A stretch of DNA of 64,000 nt, taken from assembly GCA_025526915.1 (NCBI GenBank), contig JAHLKH010000116.1, positions 21,765 to 85,764 on the forward strand. The letters are read 5' to 3'. Source of the stretch: Entophlyctis helioformis (lineage: Eukaryota; Chytridiomycota; Chytridiomycetes; Chytridiales; Chytriomycetaceae). Positions 24,401 to 33,900 of the stretch are shown here, piece by piece; the stretch's first letter is position 1; every line of letters starts with the position of its first letter. The notes under the pieces are model-generated. The model ran no database searches, was not told the origin of the DNA, and worked only from the letters and a program-made list of their open reading frames with translations. A program made the translations under genes and the position numbers.

Positions 24401-24830
24401 GTCGGCGTCCATGCCCTCGGGCGGCGATCTCGCCACATGGATTGCTGGCCAACGCATGGCGCACGTGTCGCCTGAGCCGCGCTCGGTGATGTCGTCGGCG
24501 CCGTCGGTCGATCGTGCCTTGTCGCCTGTCCCGCCGACTGTCATTGCCAGCGCTGCCTTGCCGGTGTCGGCTCCCGTGAATGGGAACGTGTCGCCGCCCA
24601 CGTCCGACACGCGTGTCGTCTCTGCCACGTCGTCGGACCCCAAACCGCATGGCGCAACAACCAGTGGTGGTGGTAGCACGGGTGCGGGCAGCGCCACCAA
24701 ACCAGACAAGAAACTTGGATTCTTCTCGCGCATGGCAGCACGCGCCGGACCCAAGGATCCATCCAAACGGCGGCCGTCTGATCCCGGCGCGGCCACCGTC
24801 CCGCTCGGCCAACTCGCTGCCCTGCACTAA
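21444..24830 (+). CDS. large intrinsically disordered Ser/Pro/Ala-rich protein
   Basis: Single long frame of 1,128 residues. The ATG at 21444 (MLKLFKKKKDPAP) is the first one in frame. The protein is almost wholly low complexity: Thr/Ala/Pro runs, a basic Lys/Ala block (KLKKAKAAKLAKAGKAGK) near 22120-22200, Ser-rich phospho-like segments, a strongly acidic Asp/Glu/Tyr block at about 22590-22810, short APV and TPVSAPTR-type repeats near 23140 and 23550, and a possible helix at DELMNEVQQFLDDCD. The C-terminus is KKLGFFSRMAARAG followed by a basic Ser/Pro tail. No catalytic domain is visible. A scaffold or polarity protein is a guess. Codon usage and the absence of stops over 3.4 kb support it being real. 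Confidence 0.75.
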   Translation: MLKLFKKKKDPAPAAATAPAATARPGSPAPPQTTTATTTTAGSPAPPSATDHRRGSVPMKAVLVRPHNTPSEASSALSTISGASDSSIQGIVAGNRTRPSIDSTGGRVHHQPSLDDDEERLNTEATERWIRRPSVGLPVPAAAAGTPSTVAAAANAAPGGVPAVASPSAPASAPTATQRRMVSDAAGSAQSAGPSGEMQSRKSRVRELATMHQLSIAPSSASKPKKLKKAKAAKLAKAGKAGKAGKTPKTPKTPIQRTASTHSASTIVSDAGDRMVVRRPSLSSIYTHIDMDGAPASPAMSFAAVDSPRPGSIPESFVFPVAPASPVLRSPSLMSIEVAGFVRRGASHGASIHKQLSVRAVRARLSMYEELSMVGRDGGADAGEDEEAAHGEDEYEYSDGQDHDVDDVDDEGDDDDGEDEGEEEEYDEDGVEYEYEYDEDGNIIYGDDADDEFGQNGSDGARGEDDAPPSASVTTPSTVTVMAAAATAVAAASAISDDVTPTPTRPGPPPVHYSTPESVLGHMYERDLPATPESVVSTTVGEPDDISDSQTDTRTETATATVVAPVAPVAPVAPVEHAIAPTVAEPVAVIAPIPIAAVPAPVPAPVPPRMTIDELMNEVQQFLDDCDVSSVSGAGTPSATLSRNASRTAAENLEAVARLAYNMADGMDVSTVVGGADASDTGTVVALDGGHTESALLRAPTPVSAPTRVPTPVSAPTRVPTPMLAPTPIRAPTPAAAETLQRARSPLGEARLPGASIFRSHSLRLPTLKRFSLSPPPAASRRVTISSTSAGDIEGGVVAPTPTRPGLLRTFSLNRGGRLGRKEPLADATPHAQSRGKGASDNSTGGRYSMPFEVSSTMLLPSGEASQIQHDASNDEDEDDDNVCMLTPVAEVPDEDAARTRDSAFFSRGSHLMLERYLAQQAGSTLSGSSGMHADTDPYTHVRAASPALGMLRTSSPHAGSPAYTTGYRRPSDYVQDILSGSTLFASASMPSGGDLATWIAGQRMAHVSPEPRSVMSSAPSVDRALSPVPPTVIASAALPVSAPVNGNVSPPTSDTRVVSATSSDPKPHGATTSGGGSTGAGSATKPDKKLGFFSRMAARAGPKDPSKRRPSDPGAATVPLGQLAALH

Positions 24831-24883
24831 TCCCACGCATATCCTATCTCATCCCGCCACTTTAATGAAAACGGGCTTTTTGT

Positions 24884-25758
24884 TCATGCTTGGCCTGCGT
24901 ACGCATTGAACCAGTCGGCAAACGGCACGCAGGTGATGGAGATGAGCGCATCGAGACGCGCCGTCGACAGCTGCGCGTCCTGGGGTCGTGTCGCTATCGG
25001 ATCGACTGGCGCGTCGGTGATGGGCACCAGGTGGCTCATGTCCAGTCCATACGCCTTGGCAATCACCTCTGCACATTTCGTGTCAGCCACGCCTCCGTCT
25101 CCACCAGTCACCTCCACCAGTCACTCCCACCAGTCACCGCCACTTACTGCACATGTCGTACTTGGTCATGCGCTCCTTGGCACTGAAATGCAGGATCCCG
25201 CCAGCAGCGTCGCGCACACCAGCCAGCCCGACAATCGCCCGCGCCACATCCGACACGTTGGTCGGGAACCGGCTCTGGTGGTGGTCCATGTCGGCCCGCT
25301 TGCCGGCACGGATCACGTCCAGCAGGACGTTGACGGCAGACTCGGACGCGGTCGTCACGCTCCCGTACAGCACTGGCACGCGCAGTATCGTTGCCGTGCG
25401 GCTGACGGATTCGACCGCCTTTTCGCCGCCGAGCTTCGTCTTGCCTGTGCGTGTCCATCGGTCGCATCGGTCAGTCGGTCGCATCGGTCGTATCGGTTGT
25501 CCGTGCCCATGCGATCTGTGCACGATGGATAGCCTCATGCAGCACACAAGGCACCGCACCGTAAAAGTTGAGGGGGTTCGGGGTGTCGGTGACCGAGTAG
25601 GGCGGCGCCGTGCCGTCAAAGACATAGTCGGTCGAGATGTACACGAGCCAGGCACCGACGGCCTCGGTCTGCTCGGCGAGGTTGCGGGTCGCATCCACAT
25701 TCAACTGCAGGTTCCCTTGTGGTGAGTCTCGGCTGACAGGCTGACAGACGCACGGATG

Positions 25759-25790
<32 letters not shown>

Positions 25791-26138
25791 TACACGCAGG
25801 GTGCCGGCCTCGTCACGGGCCGCCACATCTGGCCGGCGCTCGGCGGCGCAGTGCACCACAATGGCTGGCCGCTCTGCCGCCATGAAGGCCTTGACGTGCT
25901 CAAAGTCGGTCAGATCCAGCTTGACCAGCGGTGGCTCGGCGCGGGAGAATGCAGTGCCAACGACTGCAGCACGGCCCCGGCGAGCGGAGGGTTAGGGTGA
26001 GTCGAGTGCTACGACTGGGTTGCGGCTGGCGCATGTGCACGTACCTTGGTACGCTGGGTTGGATGCAAACGCTGCAAGCACGGCACGGCCGAGCAGGCCG
26101 GAAGCGCCAGTCACGACCACCTTGGTTGTCGATGCCAT
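24884..26138 (-). CDS. MAT2B-like / RmlD-type SDR reductase (methionine adenosyltransferase beta-like)
   Basis: Five exons (26045-26138, 25794-25963, 25560-25704, 25148-25444, 24884-25068) with matching phases, 296 residues. The protein starts [20 protein letters not shown], a Rossmann GxxGxxG nucleotide site. It then shows [23 protein letters not shown], the active-site region [26 protein letters not shown], and a C-terminal PITDAPV with a DAQLSTARL segment. This is the pattern of the regulatory beta subunit of S-adenosylmethionine synthetase (MAT2B) and its relative dTDP-4-dehydrorhamnose reductase; the AAERRPDV and PITD...AQL motifs favour MAT2B. The usual catalytic YxxxK Lys falls in the [11 protein letters not shown] region at the start of exon 4. 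The stop lies 53 bp from the end of the convergent disordered-protein gene. Confidence 0.86.
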
Positions 26139-26283
26139 TTCGTGGTCGATGGAGAAGAGTAGACCGGGGGGCTATCAAACGACGCTTTATATGTATATAT
26201 AAGAAACTAGTACGCATAAGGTGGGAGACTAGATGTGTGGGGTGTGGGGTGTGGGGAGCCGCTGACCGACGAGACGAGCATAC

Positions 26284-26847
26284 TCAGGCAGAGGCGGGAC
26301 GGTAGTACCAGAACTGCGCAGTGAACCGCTGGTCACGGATGCGTCCAACCTTCTTGGCATCGCATCTGGCGTTGTTGACAAGACCGTTCTTGGTGTTGGC
26401 GCGAATAACGTACTCGGTGCCGGCAAAGTAGTCGGTGGGCGAGCCGGGGACGAGGGAGGTGGTCTGGAACAGTGCGTAGTTGATGTCAAAGGCGTTTGCA
26501 AACTGCGACGTGCGGCGGACCCAGCGGCCGTTGACCTGCGAGCCAGTCGGGGTGTGCGTCCACGTGTGCTGGCCAATGGTGAGGTTGGTCGAGTACGAGC
26601 CGAGGAGCGTCTTGCGGCGGACGGTGTACAGCTTGGCCTCGAGCTTGGTGCGGACCCAGCTGGTCGTGTTGGTGCCCTCGGTAATCGCGCAGATGTAGTA
26701 GGCTTTGCCGCGGGCCTTGTGGACGGCGAAGCGGTTGAAGCCAGATGGGAGCTGAAGGGCAGCCTCGACTTCTGACTGAGTAGGCGTCGTCTGAGCAAGG
26801 ACGGAGAGGATGGACGCGAAGAGAACAAAGAGGGTCGTGAGCTGCAT
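26284..26847 (-). CDS. secreted DUF3455-like protein, copy 1
   Basis: Single exon, 187 residues. A clear signal peptide (MQLTTLFVLFASILSVLAQ) precedes a beta-rich domain with YYICAI, TNTTSWVRTKLEAKLYTV, GSYSTNLTIGQHTW, and a closing GTEYVIRANTKNG...ARCD...GRIRDQRFTAQFWYY. The closing pattern (tyrosine-rich strand, Thr/Asn-Gly, Cys-Asp, Phe-x-Ala-x-Phe-Trp-Tyr-Tyr) resembles the DUF3455 family of small secreted fungal proteins. Function is unknown. A near twin sits at 45149 on the opposite strand and a diverged, frame-broken copy at 51080. Signal peptide, leader and C-terminus are almost identical to the twin while the central third differs. Confidence 0.75.
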   Translation of the reverse strand: MQLTTLFVLFASILSVLAQTTPTQSEVEAALQLPSGFNRFAVHKARGKAYYICAITEGTNTTSWVRTKLEAKLYTVRRKTLLGSYSTNLTIGQHTWTHTPTGSQVNGRWVRRTSQFANAFDINYALFQTTSLVPGSPTDYFAGTEYVIRANTKNGLVNNARCDAKKVGRIRDQRFTAQFWYYRPASA

Positions 26848-27000
26848 GTTGTTTGGCTGGTTGGCTGGCTGGCTGGCTGGCTGGTTGTGTGGGATGGTGA
26901 GGTGGCACAGCGTCTGAACGGCAGCCTTTTGTACTCGAGCCTGCTGTCTGTGCAATCATTGATTCGAGGCGATACTTATCGGATTTATATCGCGGAGTTT
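26848..27000 (-). promoter_or_regulatory. promoter and leader of DUF3455-like copy 1
   Basis: On the minus strand a gatataaatcc TATA-type element lies at about 26980-26990. From there to the ATG the sequence is nearly identical to 45012-45148, upstream of copy 2, ending in tandem ccag repeats just before the ATG. The rest of the gap up to 27174 is unremarkable. Confidence 0.55.
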
Positions 27001-27174
27001 TATAAGATCTTATCATGAAACGCGGTCGTGAATATGGCGCAACCGAGGCGAAGCGACAACAGGCCATCCGCCCCCCTACCAGCCAGCATCAGCAATACGC
27101 TTGATTCAACATCTTCATTGCACATCACAGCAGATCGCATCGAGTTCACAGAATCACAAAAAGTTACACACGCC

Positions 27175-28471
27175 TCAGCGGTACCACTTGTCAGGTGTGT
27201 CGCCGAGGCACTCGCCAACCGTCACAAATCTGTATCCAATAGCAGTGTAGCGGTCAATCACAATCTTTGTCCACGCGTTGACCGTCTCGATGACATGGTC
27301 ATGCTGCAGCGTTATCAGCGAGGTCTGCGGGATGGACAGTCCAGCAAGCCCCAGTGAGTAGTTGTACTCGTCCTGCTGGATGGCGTTGGGTTGGCCCGTG
27401 TGCTCGTAGTCCTTGGAGTCGACGTTGAGCCAGATGACGCGGTATCCCCACGAGCCGAGAGCGTTGAGGACGGCATTGTTGGATGCACCATATGGCGGAC
27501 GCATGTACACGGGCCGCTTTCCAATAACCCTGGCGATGGCATCGTCGTTGAGACGCATCTGGTCCCACATGCCCTGCGTCGACAGCGTCGTGAGATCGGC
27601 GTGGGTCTGTGTGTGCGAGGCGATCTGCATGCAGCCGTCAAGCAAGCATCGTCGTCAGCAGCGAGCATCCACCGTGCAGTCAAGCGGTGAGTGCCAGTAC
27701 CTGGTGGCCCTCGGTGTATGCTCGCAGCAAGTAACCACGGTACGGCTCGATCGAGATATCGCCCCAGTTCCTTGCATTCACAAAGAACGTCGCCTTGATG
27801 TTGTTCGCCTTGAGCACGTCCAGAAGGTTCCCGGTGATGCTCGTTGGGCCGTCGTCAAACGTCAGCGCAAACAGGCCGGGTCTGGTGCACGTTGTGATCC
27901 ACGGAGCGCGCTTGGCAGGATCGATTGGTGGAGGCGTGCTCGGCCAGGTGGGGTAAGGCGACGACGACGGAGCAGGGGAGGGCGACGCGGTTGGTGACGC
28001 AGAGCAGATGCCGAATCCAGCTTGGCAGCCTGTGCCGCAATGGCCGGTTGTGGTCCCACACCAACCATACTGCGAGCAGCACATGGCTGAGCCGCACGTG
28101 TATCCGTTGCTGCCACATTGGCCATTGATCGTGAGCGGAAGGCCGGTTGGCGCAGGAGACGGCGACGGCGACGGCAGAGCATTGCATTGGCCGTACGCCG
28201 GCTGGCAGTTTGTGCCGCAGTGATTGACCGTCGTGCCGCACCAGCCGTATTGAGAGCAGCACTGGCCTGGGCTGCAGTAGTTGCCATTAAAGGTACCACA
28301 GCGATCGTCGGTCGTCAGAGCACGCTTGGAGAGCCGAGCGCGGTTGTGGAGCAGCCCAAGCGACGTGGCATTGCCAGCATCAGCAGGGTCAGATGCGGAA
28401 GATTTTGGGACGGCAAGCACGCGCGACTGAGCAGTAGCGGCGATGATCAGAAGGGCGGTGCGGGCCAGCAT
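27175..28471 (-). CDS. secreted chitin deacetylase with two chitin-binding type-1 domains
   Basis: Exons 27701-28471 and 27175-27624, phase 0, 406 residues. A signal peptide (LARTALLIIAATAQSRVLA) is followed by two hevein-like chitin-binding domains with eight-cysteine spacing (CSPGQCCSQYGWCGTT and CGSAMCCSQYGWCGTT, each closing with a CGT/GC-Q segment). A Ser/Pro linker leads to a NodB polysaccharide deacetylase domain: motif 1 LFALTFDDGPTS (catalytic Asp and metal Asp), motif 2 SHTQTHADL (metal His pair), motif 3 RPPYGASN, and a late LQHDH. It should remove acetyl groups from chitin in the wall to give chitosan. The Thr/Asp/His set is intact. Length and order are typical of fungal enzymes in family CE4. 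Confidence 0.94.
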
Positions 28472-28773
28472 CGTCGTGGGTGCACTCGTCGAGCCTGTGC
28501 TTGCTGAATGCCCTGAAGAGGATGCTGTGACACCAGCAGCCAGCAGCGCGAGTCTTTAACTGATCGCCATGTCGCAGGCGGGGCTGTGCGGCGCGTTGCT
28601 CCCTCCCTTTCCACTGCGTCTCCCTCCCTGCCTGCCGTGCTGCTTTGCGGTTGCCCATCCACCCATGCGCTGGCCCATCCACCGATCCATCCCAAGCAGC
28701 CAGAGCATCCCCGGCAACCAATGGCTTTGCATCCGCATCCATCGCACATTTATTTCGCCCCATCGAACCTACA
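28472..28773. other. intergenic, chitin deacetylase promoter side
   Basis: About 300 bp between the chitin deacetylase ATG (minus, 28471) and the prenylcysteine oxidase stop (minus, 28774). It must hold the chitin deacetylase promoter. I see pyrimidine-rich and ccatccacc-type low-complexity sequence but no clear TATA box or gene. Confidence 0.4.
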
Positions 28774-30648
28774 TCACAGCCCGTCTGCACTCTGACGAGC
28801 CTCGAATTGCCTGGCAACCAATTCAGCCACGTTGCGGCCGGCTATCGTCTCTGTCTCCATCGTGCTCACCAGTCCCTCAAACGCATTGACGTAGTACAGA
28901 CCATCCTTGTCAATCACCGTGTTGAGCCTCCATTTGTCGCCAGCATCGCTGCTGTCACCGCCAGTCTCAACCGGCGGCAAGTACGGGTAGCTGCCGGGCC
29001 GGTCCCATGCATATGCAAACGTGTATCCGCGGGCAACAAACATGCCGTCAAGGTGGCTGTCGCGCAGCGGCGCATTCGAGAACATCTTGACGACCACATG
29101 CGTGGCGTTGAGCGCGCGGTTGATGGAGAACGTGTGAAACGGCAGGTTGTCGTGCGGCGGCGACGGCGTCAGCAGCGTGCGCGGGATCTCCTTGCGTTCC
29201 TTGAGCCCAAAGAATGCCGGGTTCAGCTCGCCAACCACCACCGTCACGTACAGACGGACGTATCGGAAGAGCGGGAACGCGTTCACGTCGATGCCGTCAA
29301 ACGCTATGCCTGATGCATGGATCGGTGCTGCGATGACGACCGCGTCGGCAACAAGCGTTTCGCTGCCTGCGACCGATACATGGAACTCGGGCCTGCCGTC
29401 TGCAGCCTTGCTCGCCACCTTGGCGATGCGCGTGACCTGCTGGTTCAGCCGGACGTCTTTGCCGTCCAGCATGCGCTCAAAGATCAGGTAGTTGCCGCCC
29501 TTGACATTGTACATCTCCTCCGTGCCGCTGTACAGCGCAATGAGGCCGCCAAACGCGCGGATGGATCCAACGTCTTGGAGGTACGTGTTGCGCACAATGC
29601 CGCCAAGCATCTCTTCGGTGAATGTGGCGGAGATGCCCTTGGCATCCATGAACTCTTTGGCCGACTTGGAGACGGTGTCCTGGATGCCGAGATCGGCCAC
29701 GAGCTGCGCCACATTGTCGAATGGCCGGCCCTGGCCGAACCGCTCGTAGATCTTGATGAAAGCGTCGGCAGTGGCGCGGGCGATGCCGGCGGCCTGAATC
29801 GGGCCGTTGAAGAAGCCGTAGCGGGAGAGCAGACGGAACGTCGAGAGCCACGATCCAAACCATTTCCAGCCGCTCTTGGAGGACGGCGATTCGAGGTACC
29901 GCCAGTCGACGCCGTCCCACACACCAAACGATGCATAGAGGCTGTCGGCGAGGGGATCTTGGCCCGGGCCCTGTGTTTCGAGGCCGAGATCCCTGGATGC
30001 GTTCACGAGGTGGTGGTTGGCCTTTGCAAAGATGGATGCACCGAGCTCTATCGTGAGCTCCTCGATGCGGCACATGTCGTTGCTGCCTTCGCCATTGCCA
30101 TCGCCTGCAGATGCGGACGCTCGCTGCTGGCGGCCAGCCGACGGAGACGGGCCGGACGCAGGGTCGTCGCAGACAGTGACGTTGAGCGCCACAATGCGGG
30201 CTCGGCCGCCGATGCGCTCGGCACGTTCAAGCACGGTGACCTGTCGGGCATTGGACGGCGGAAGCTTGTCGAGATAGTACGACTGGCCGGCCGTTGCGTG
30301 TCAGTCTGTGTGTGTGCAGGTGTGCAGGGCAAGACGCTCCGCACTCACAAAGGAAGCACCGGCAGCACCAGCGCCAATGACTACAATCCTGGCTGGCTGC
30401 TCGGCCGTCCGGTGAGTGTGGCCCTGGCGGCCCGCTGCACTCGTCGCGGCCGCGATGCTGAACGGATCGGCGCTGGCCGGGTCGGCGTTGCTCTGCATGA
30501 CGAGGAGCGGCCCGCTGCGGCCGTCGACGAGCGCCGACATGTCGGCAGCCTCGTGCACGCCGACCGCATGCAGGCCCGCGGGCTCGTGGGCGGCCGCGAC
30601 AGCCACGGCGGCCGCCATTGTGGCCAGATGCAGCAATGCCCGTGTCAT
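28774..30648 (-). CDS. prenylcysteine oxidase-like flavoprotein
   Basis: Exons 30349-30648 and 28774-30282, phase 0, 602 residues. A signal peptide (MTRALLHLATMAAAVAVAAA) leads to an FAD-binding Rossmann motif, RIVVIGAGAAGASF, split from SYYLDKLPPS by the intron, then VTVLERAERIGGRAR. Later segments (IELGASIFAKANHHLV, FGVWDG, GGNYLIFERMLDG, VDAVVIAAPIHASGI) match the prenylcysteine lyase/oxidase family, which releases cysteine and an isoprenoid aldehyde from degraded prenylated proteins, using FAD and O2 in lysosome-like compartments. The C-terminus retains a GLYYVNAFEGLVSTMETETI segment typical of the family. Both introns and the signal peptide agree with a secretory or vacuolar location. 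Confidence 0.9.
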
Positions 30649-30901
30649 CCTAGTGATCTGACTCTAGTGGCAATAGGGCGAGGGAATGCCGGCAAACCGC
30701 CGGCAAATGGCCCGACATTCAAACAATTACCAAGCGTTTTGGAATTGGATTCGACCCGAGAGGCGACGGATGCAAGCGAGCACATCACACGATGGAAGGT
30801 TCGAGTCAGCAGCGAGCAGGCGACGACAGGCGGGCGAGGCACATCCAACGAGATGCTCACCTTGCACCATTGTTTGAATAATGATGTGATAAAGTGACCC
30901 G

Positions 30902-33900
30902 TTAGGTCGATCGGGAGGTGCCCCGATTCAAAGTGTTGGTGGTTGTGCTGGAAGTCAGAGCACGTGGAGTGGCACTTGACTTGCTGGCACGCTGTCTGCG
31001 TGTTGGACGCTGCTGGACGACAGGCGGATCTGGTGCTGGAGGCTGCTGGACGACAGGCGGATCGACTGGCGTGTGCGTCAAGTAGAGCGGCCGTTGTCCA
31101 AAGAGCAGATGCTCCAGTGCAACCATTCCGATGTTGGTGGCTCCAAGCACATCGCGGTGGTAGACAGTCTCGCAGTCTGTGCACTCGTAGCGTCGCAGGT
31201 TGGTGCGGTTCTTGTATGGGATCCGCTGCTTGCACTGCGGGCACATCTGGCTGGTCAGGTTCTCGTTGCAGCGGTAGATCTGTGTGTGTGTGTGTGTGCA
31301 TGATCGTGTGTCAGTTGGTGCACAGATGGATGGATGGATGGACAGCGTGGCATCAGACGCACATAGGCATATCCAGACGACCGCAGATGCCTGATGAGAA
31401 ACTTCTCAAACACAGCGTGCCTGCCACCTTGGCCTGTAAAGTCGATGCCAAATGCCCACACAACGGGAATGTCCTTCTCTGGGTTGCCGACAGGGAGGCC
31501 TTGAGATGCATCGGATGCGCGCTTGCCAGTGGTCGATCCTGCCAGCTTCATGATGCCCTCAAGAGCCTGTCCGCGATCTGACATGCGCTTGCAGCGCATG
31601 GCAAACCGCTTGTCCTTGACCTTCTGTGGAATGCCATGCCATGCCATGCCGTCCAGTGTGATCAGCAGGCAATCAAGCAGCATGGCGGCTGTGCCAATGG
31701 GCATCCAGAACCAGAGAAAATGTACCCGTGCATTCAGGAATGGCGAGCAGTACGCATGGCAGCGCAGATCCCAAAAGGCTCTCTCGCCTGCTGTGGCGTT
31801 TGGATCGGCATGCTTTGCTGTCTTGAATGCAATGGCCTCGTGGACGTCCGCAGCCTTGGCATATCGATTGTTGAGCCTGGCACAAGAGGCAGGCACTGTG
31901 AGTTGATCTGGTCAAGAGTGCACATGGCAGAGTCATTGCATGCATACCACCGCTGAAAGATGCGCTCAGCATGAAATACGCCAGAGGAGAGCACGTAGTT
32001 GGCCTCGAGCGTGTATGTCTCCTCCTTGACATTGACTAGCATGCTGGACGCACCAAACAGGTACCTTTCGCCCCAGTCAAAACTGACAACGTGAACAGTC
32101 TGGTAGCCTTGGTCGGTGAGCAGCTTGTTGGCATCAGCAACATCGGGCAGTCGCTGCGAGGCGTAAAAGTTGCACTTGACCTGTCATGCCATGGCATGAG
32201 TGAGGAATGTGCAATGCATGTGCACCAATGCGCGAGGTTGGCATGCAAGTGGCTTACAGGATTGGGCGTGTATGGCTTGGCGGCTGATGAGTCGGCTGGA
32301 TTGGCGGCTGTGGATGGCATGTCAGTCGGTGTGGACAACAAGTACGCGTCTGGATTGGCACAGCAACTCACATTCGCCATCAAGGCTATCATCCAAGTCA
32401 TCATCCAAGTCATCATCCAAGTCATCATCCAAGTCATCGTCAGAATCAGAGTCATCAGCATCCTCAACCTGACTGGGCTGCTCGTCTGAAGTCGCCGCGC
32501 TGGGACCTGCAGAGCAAGGCAGTGGTCAGAATCAATGCGTGCACCACAGCATCCAAGCACGCCACATACTGCGAGGCGACTTTGGACGGTTTGTGCGAAA
32601 CTCCAGAACAGTTTGAAAGACACTCTTCCCGTCGGTCTTGATGCTGCCAAATCTGACCGACTTGGTTGGTAGCACTTGAGGAAGAGCATCAACCTCGGCC
32701 TTGATCACGTCCACCGACTGCTTGTCGTCCAGTTGAAGATCGTCAGCCTTGGCTTCTTGTGTCACGTCCGCAGTTGCTCTGGCCTCTGCCGCGGTGTCGG
32801 CCGGGTCAATCTGCAACTTGGCCTGTGCTGGCGTTTGATAGCGCCGTGTATCAGAGGCGAGTCCAGGGAGGAGGAGATCCATGACGCACAGCTCATCACT
32901 TGAACTGAACGCCTTGTCGATGGCTTTGTTTGGCAATGCAAGCTCCAAGTCTTTCCAGTCAAGCTCTTTGAGAAGCCAGCCAGGCTCTTTGAGAAGAGTG
33001 GATTGTTAGCATCAAATCATAAAAAGATGGCATAGACAGGCAGTGTGACTGACTTATGGCAGCAAGAAGCTCCGATCTCAATGCTCGCAAGACGGGATCT
33101 TGTGACTTGCTGGTGCGATCCCTTTTCAGCCCCATAACCGCCCAGAAGAGGACGGTCTCGGTGATAAGAACAAAGGGATCACGACTTGCCGCCTGAGGAC
33201 AAAGCTTGATGCTCTCTCTTCCAGCGAGATCACGCAGTTGCTTGAAGCGTCCAACAGTTGACAGCGACATGTTGCGTATGATGGCCACGAGCTTGTGCAA
33301 TGCTGGCGGGGTCACGACAGCGCTCTTGTTCCCTGCGGTGCCCTTGGCGGCCGGCTTCTTGCCGCGTGCCTTCTTGGTCGCGCCGCTCTTGTCAGTGGCC
33401 GACGATGAGCTTGACGCGGTCTGCTCATGGCTTGCTGCAGGAGGGGTGGTGTCAAGATCAGCCGACGATGGGTTTGGCGCTGTACTCTTGCGCCTTGCTC
33501 TCTTGGGTTGTGTCGGGCTTGACGCGGCGTCCTCAGTGCTTGACGCCACACTCGTTTGTCTCCCTCTCTTGGCCGCCGATGGTCTTGGCGCGGTGTCCTT
33601 GGCAGCAGCAGCCTTGGCGGCCTTGTTGGCAGCAGGAGCCTTGGTGGCTTTGGCAGCAGCAGCCTTGGCGGCATCAGCTTCCTTGAACAGGGATTGAACC
33701 AACTCTTTCGCCTGCTCGCGAGACATTTCGGGAGCAAGCTTGATGGCTGCACCAACCGCCAGGTCGAATTGACTTCCAATGTAGTGCCGCGCGAGTATGG
33801 TGCTCACCTCTCTGGCGAGGTTGTTGAAGATGTCATCTGTTGCGCTCCCGCAGAGAGTGTTGTCCAGGCGGTATGGTAGAGCTGCCTGATACGTGACGTC

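Noticed and set aside
29317..30897. Long plus-strand open frame (526 codons) opposite the prenylcysteine oxidase gene
   Set aside because: The minus strand has a complete two-exon flavoprotein with motifs; the plus frame has Arg/His/Asp-biased composition and no domain. It is a GC-driven shadow.
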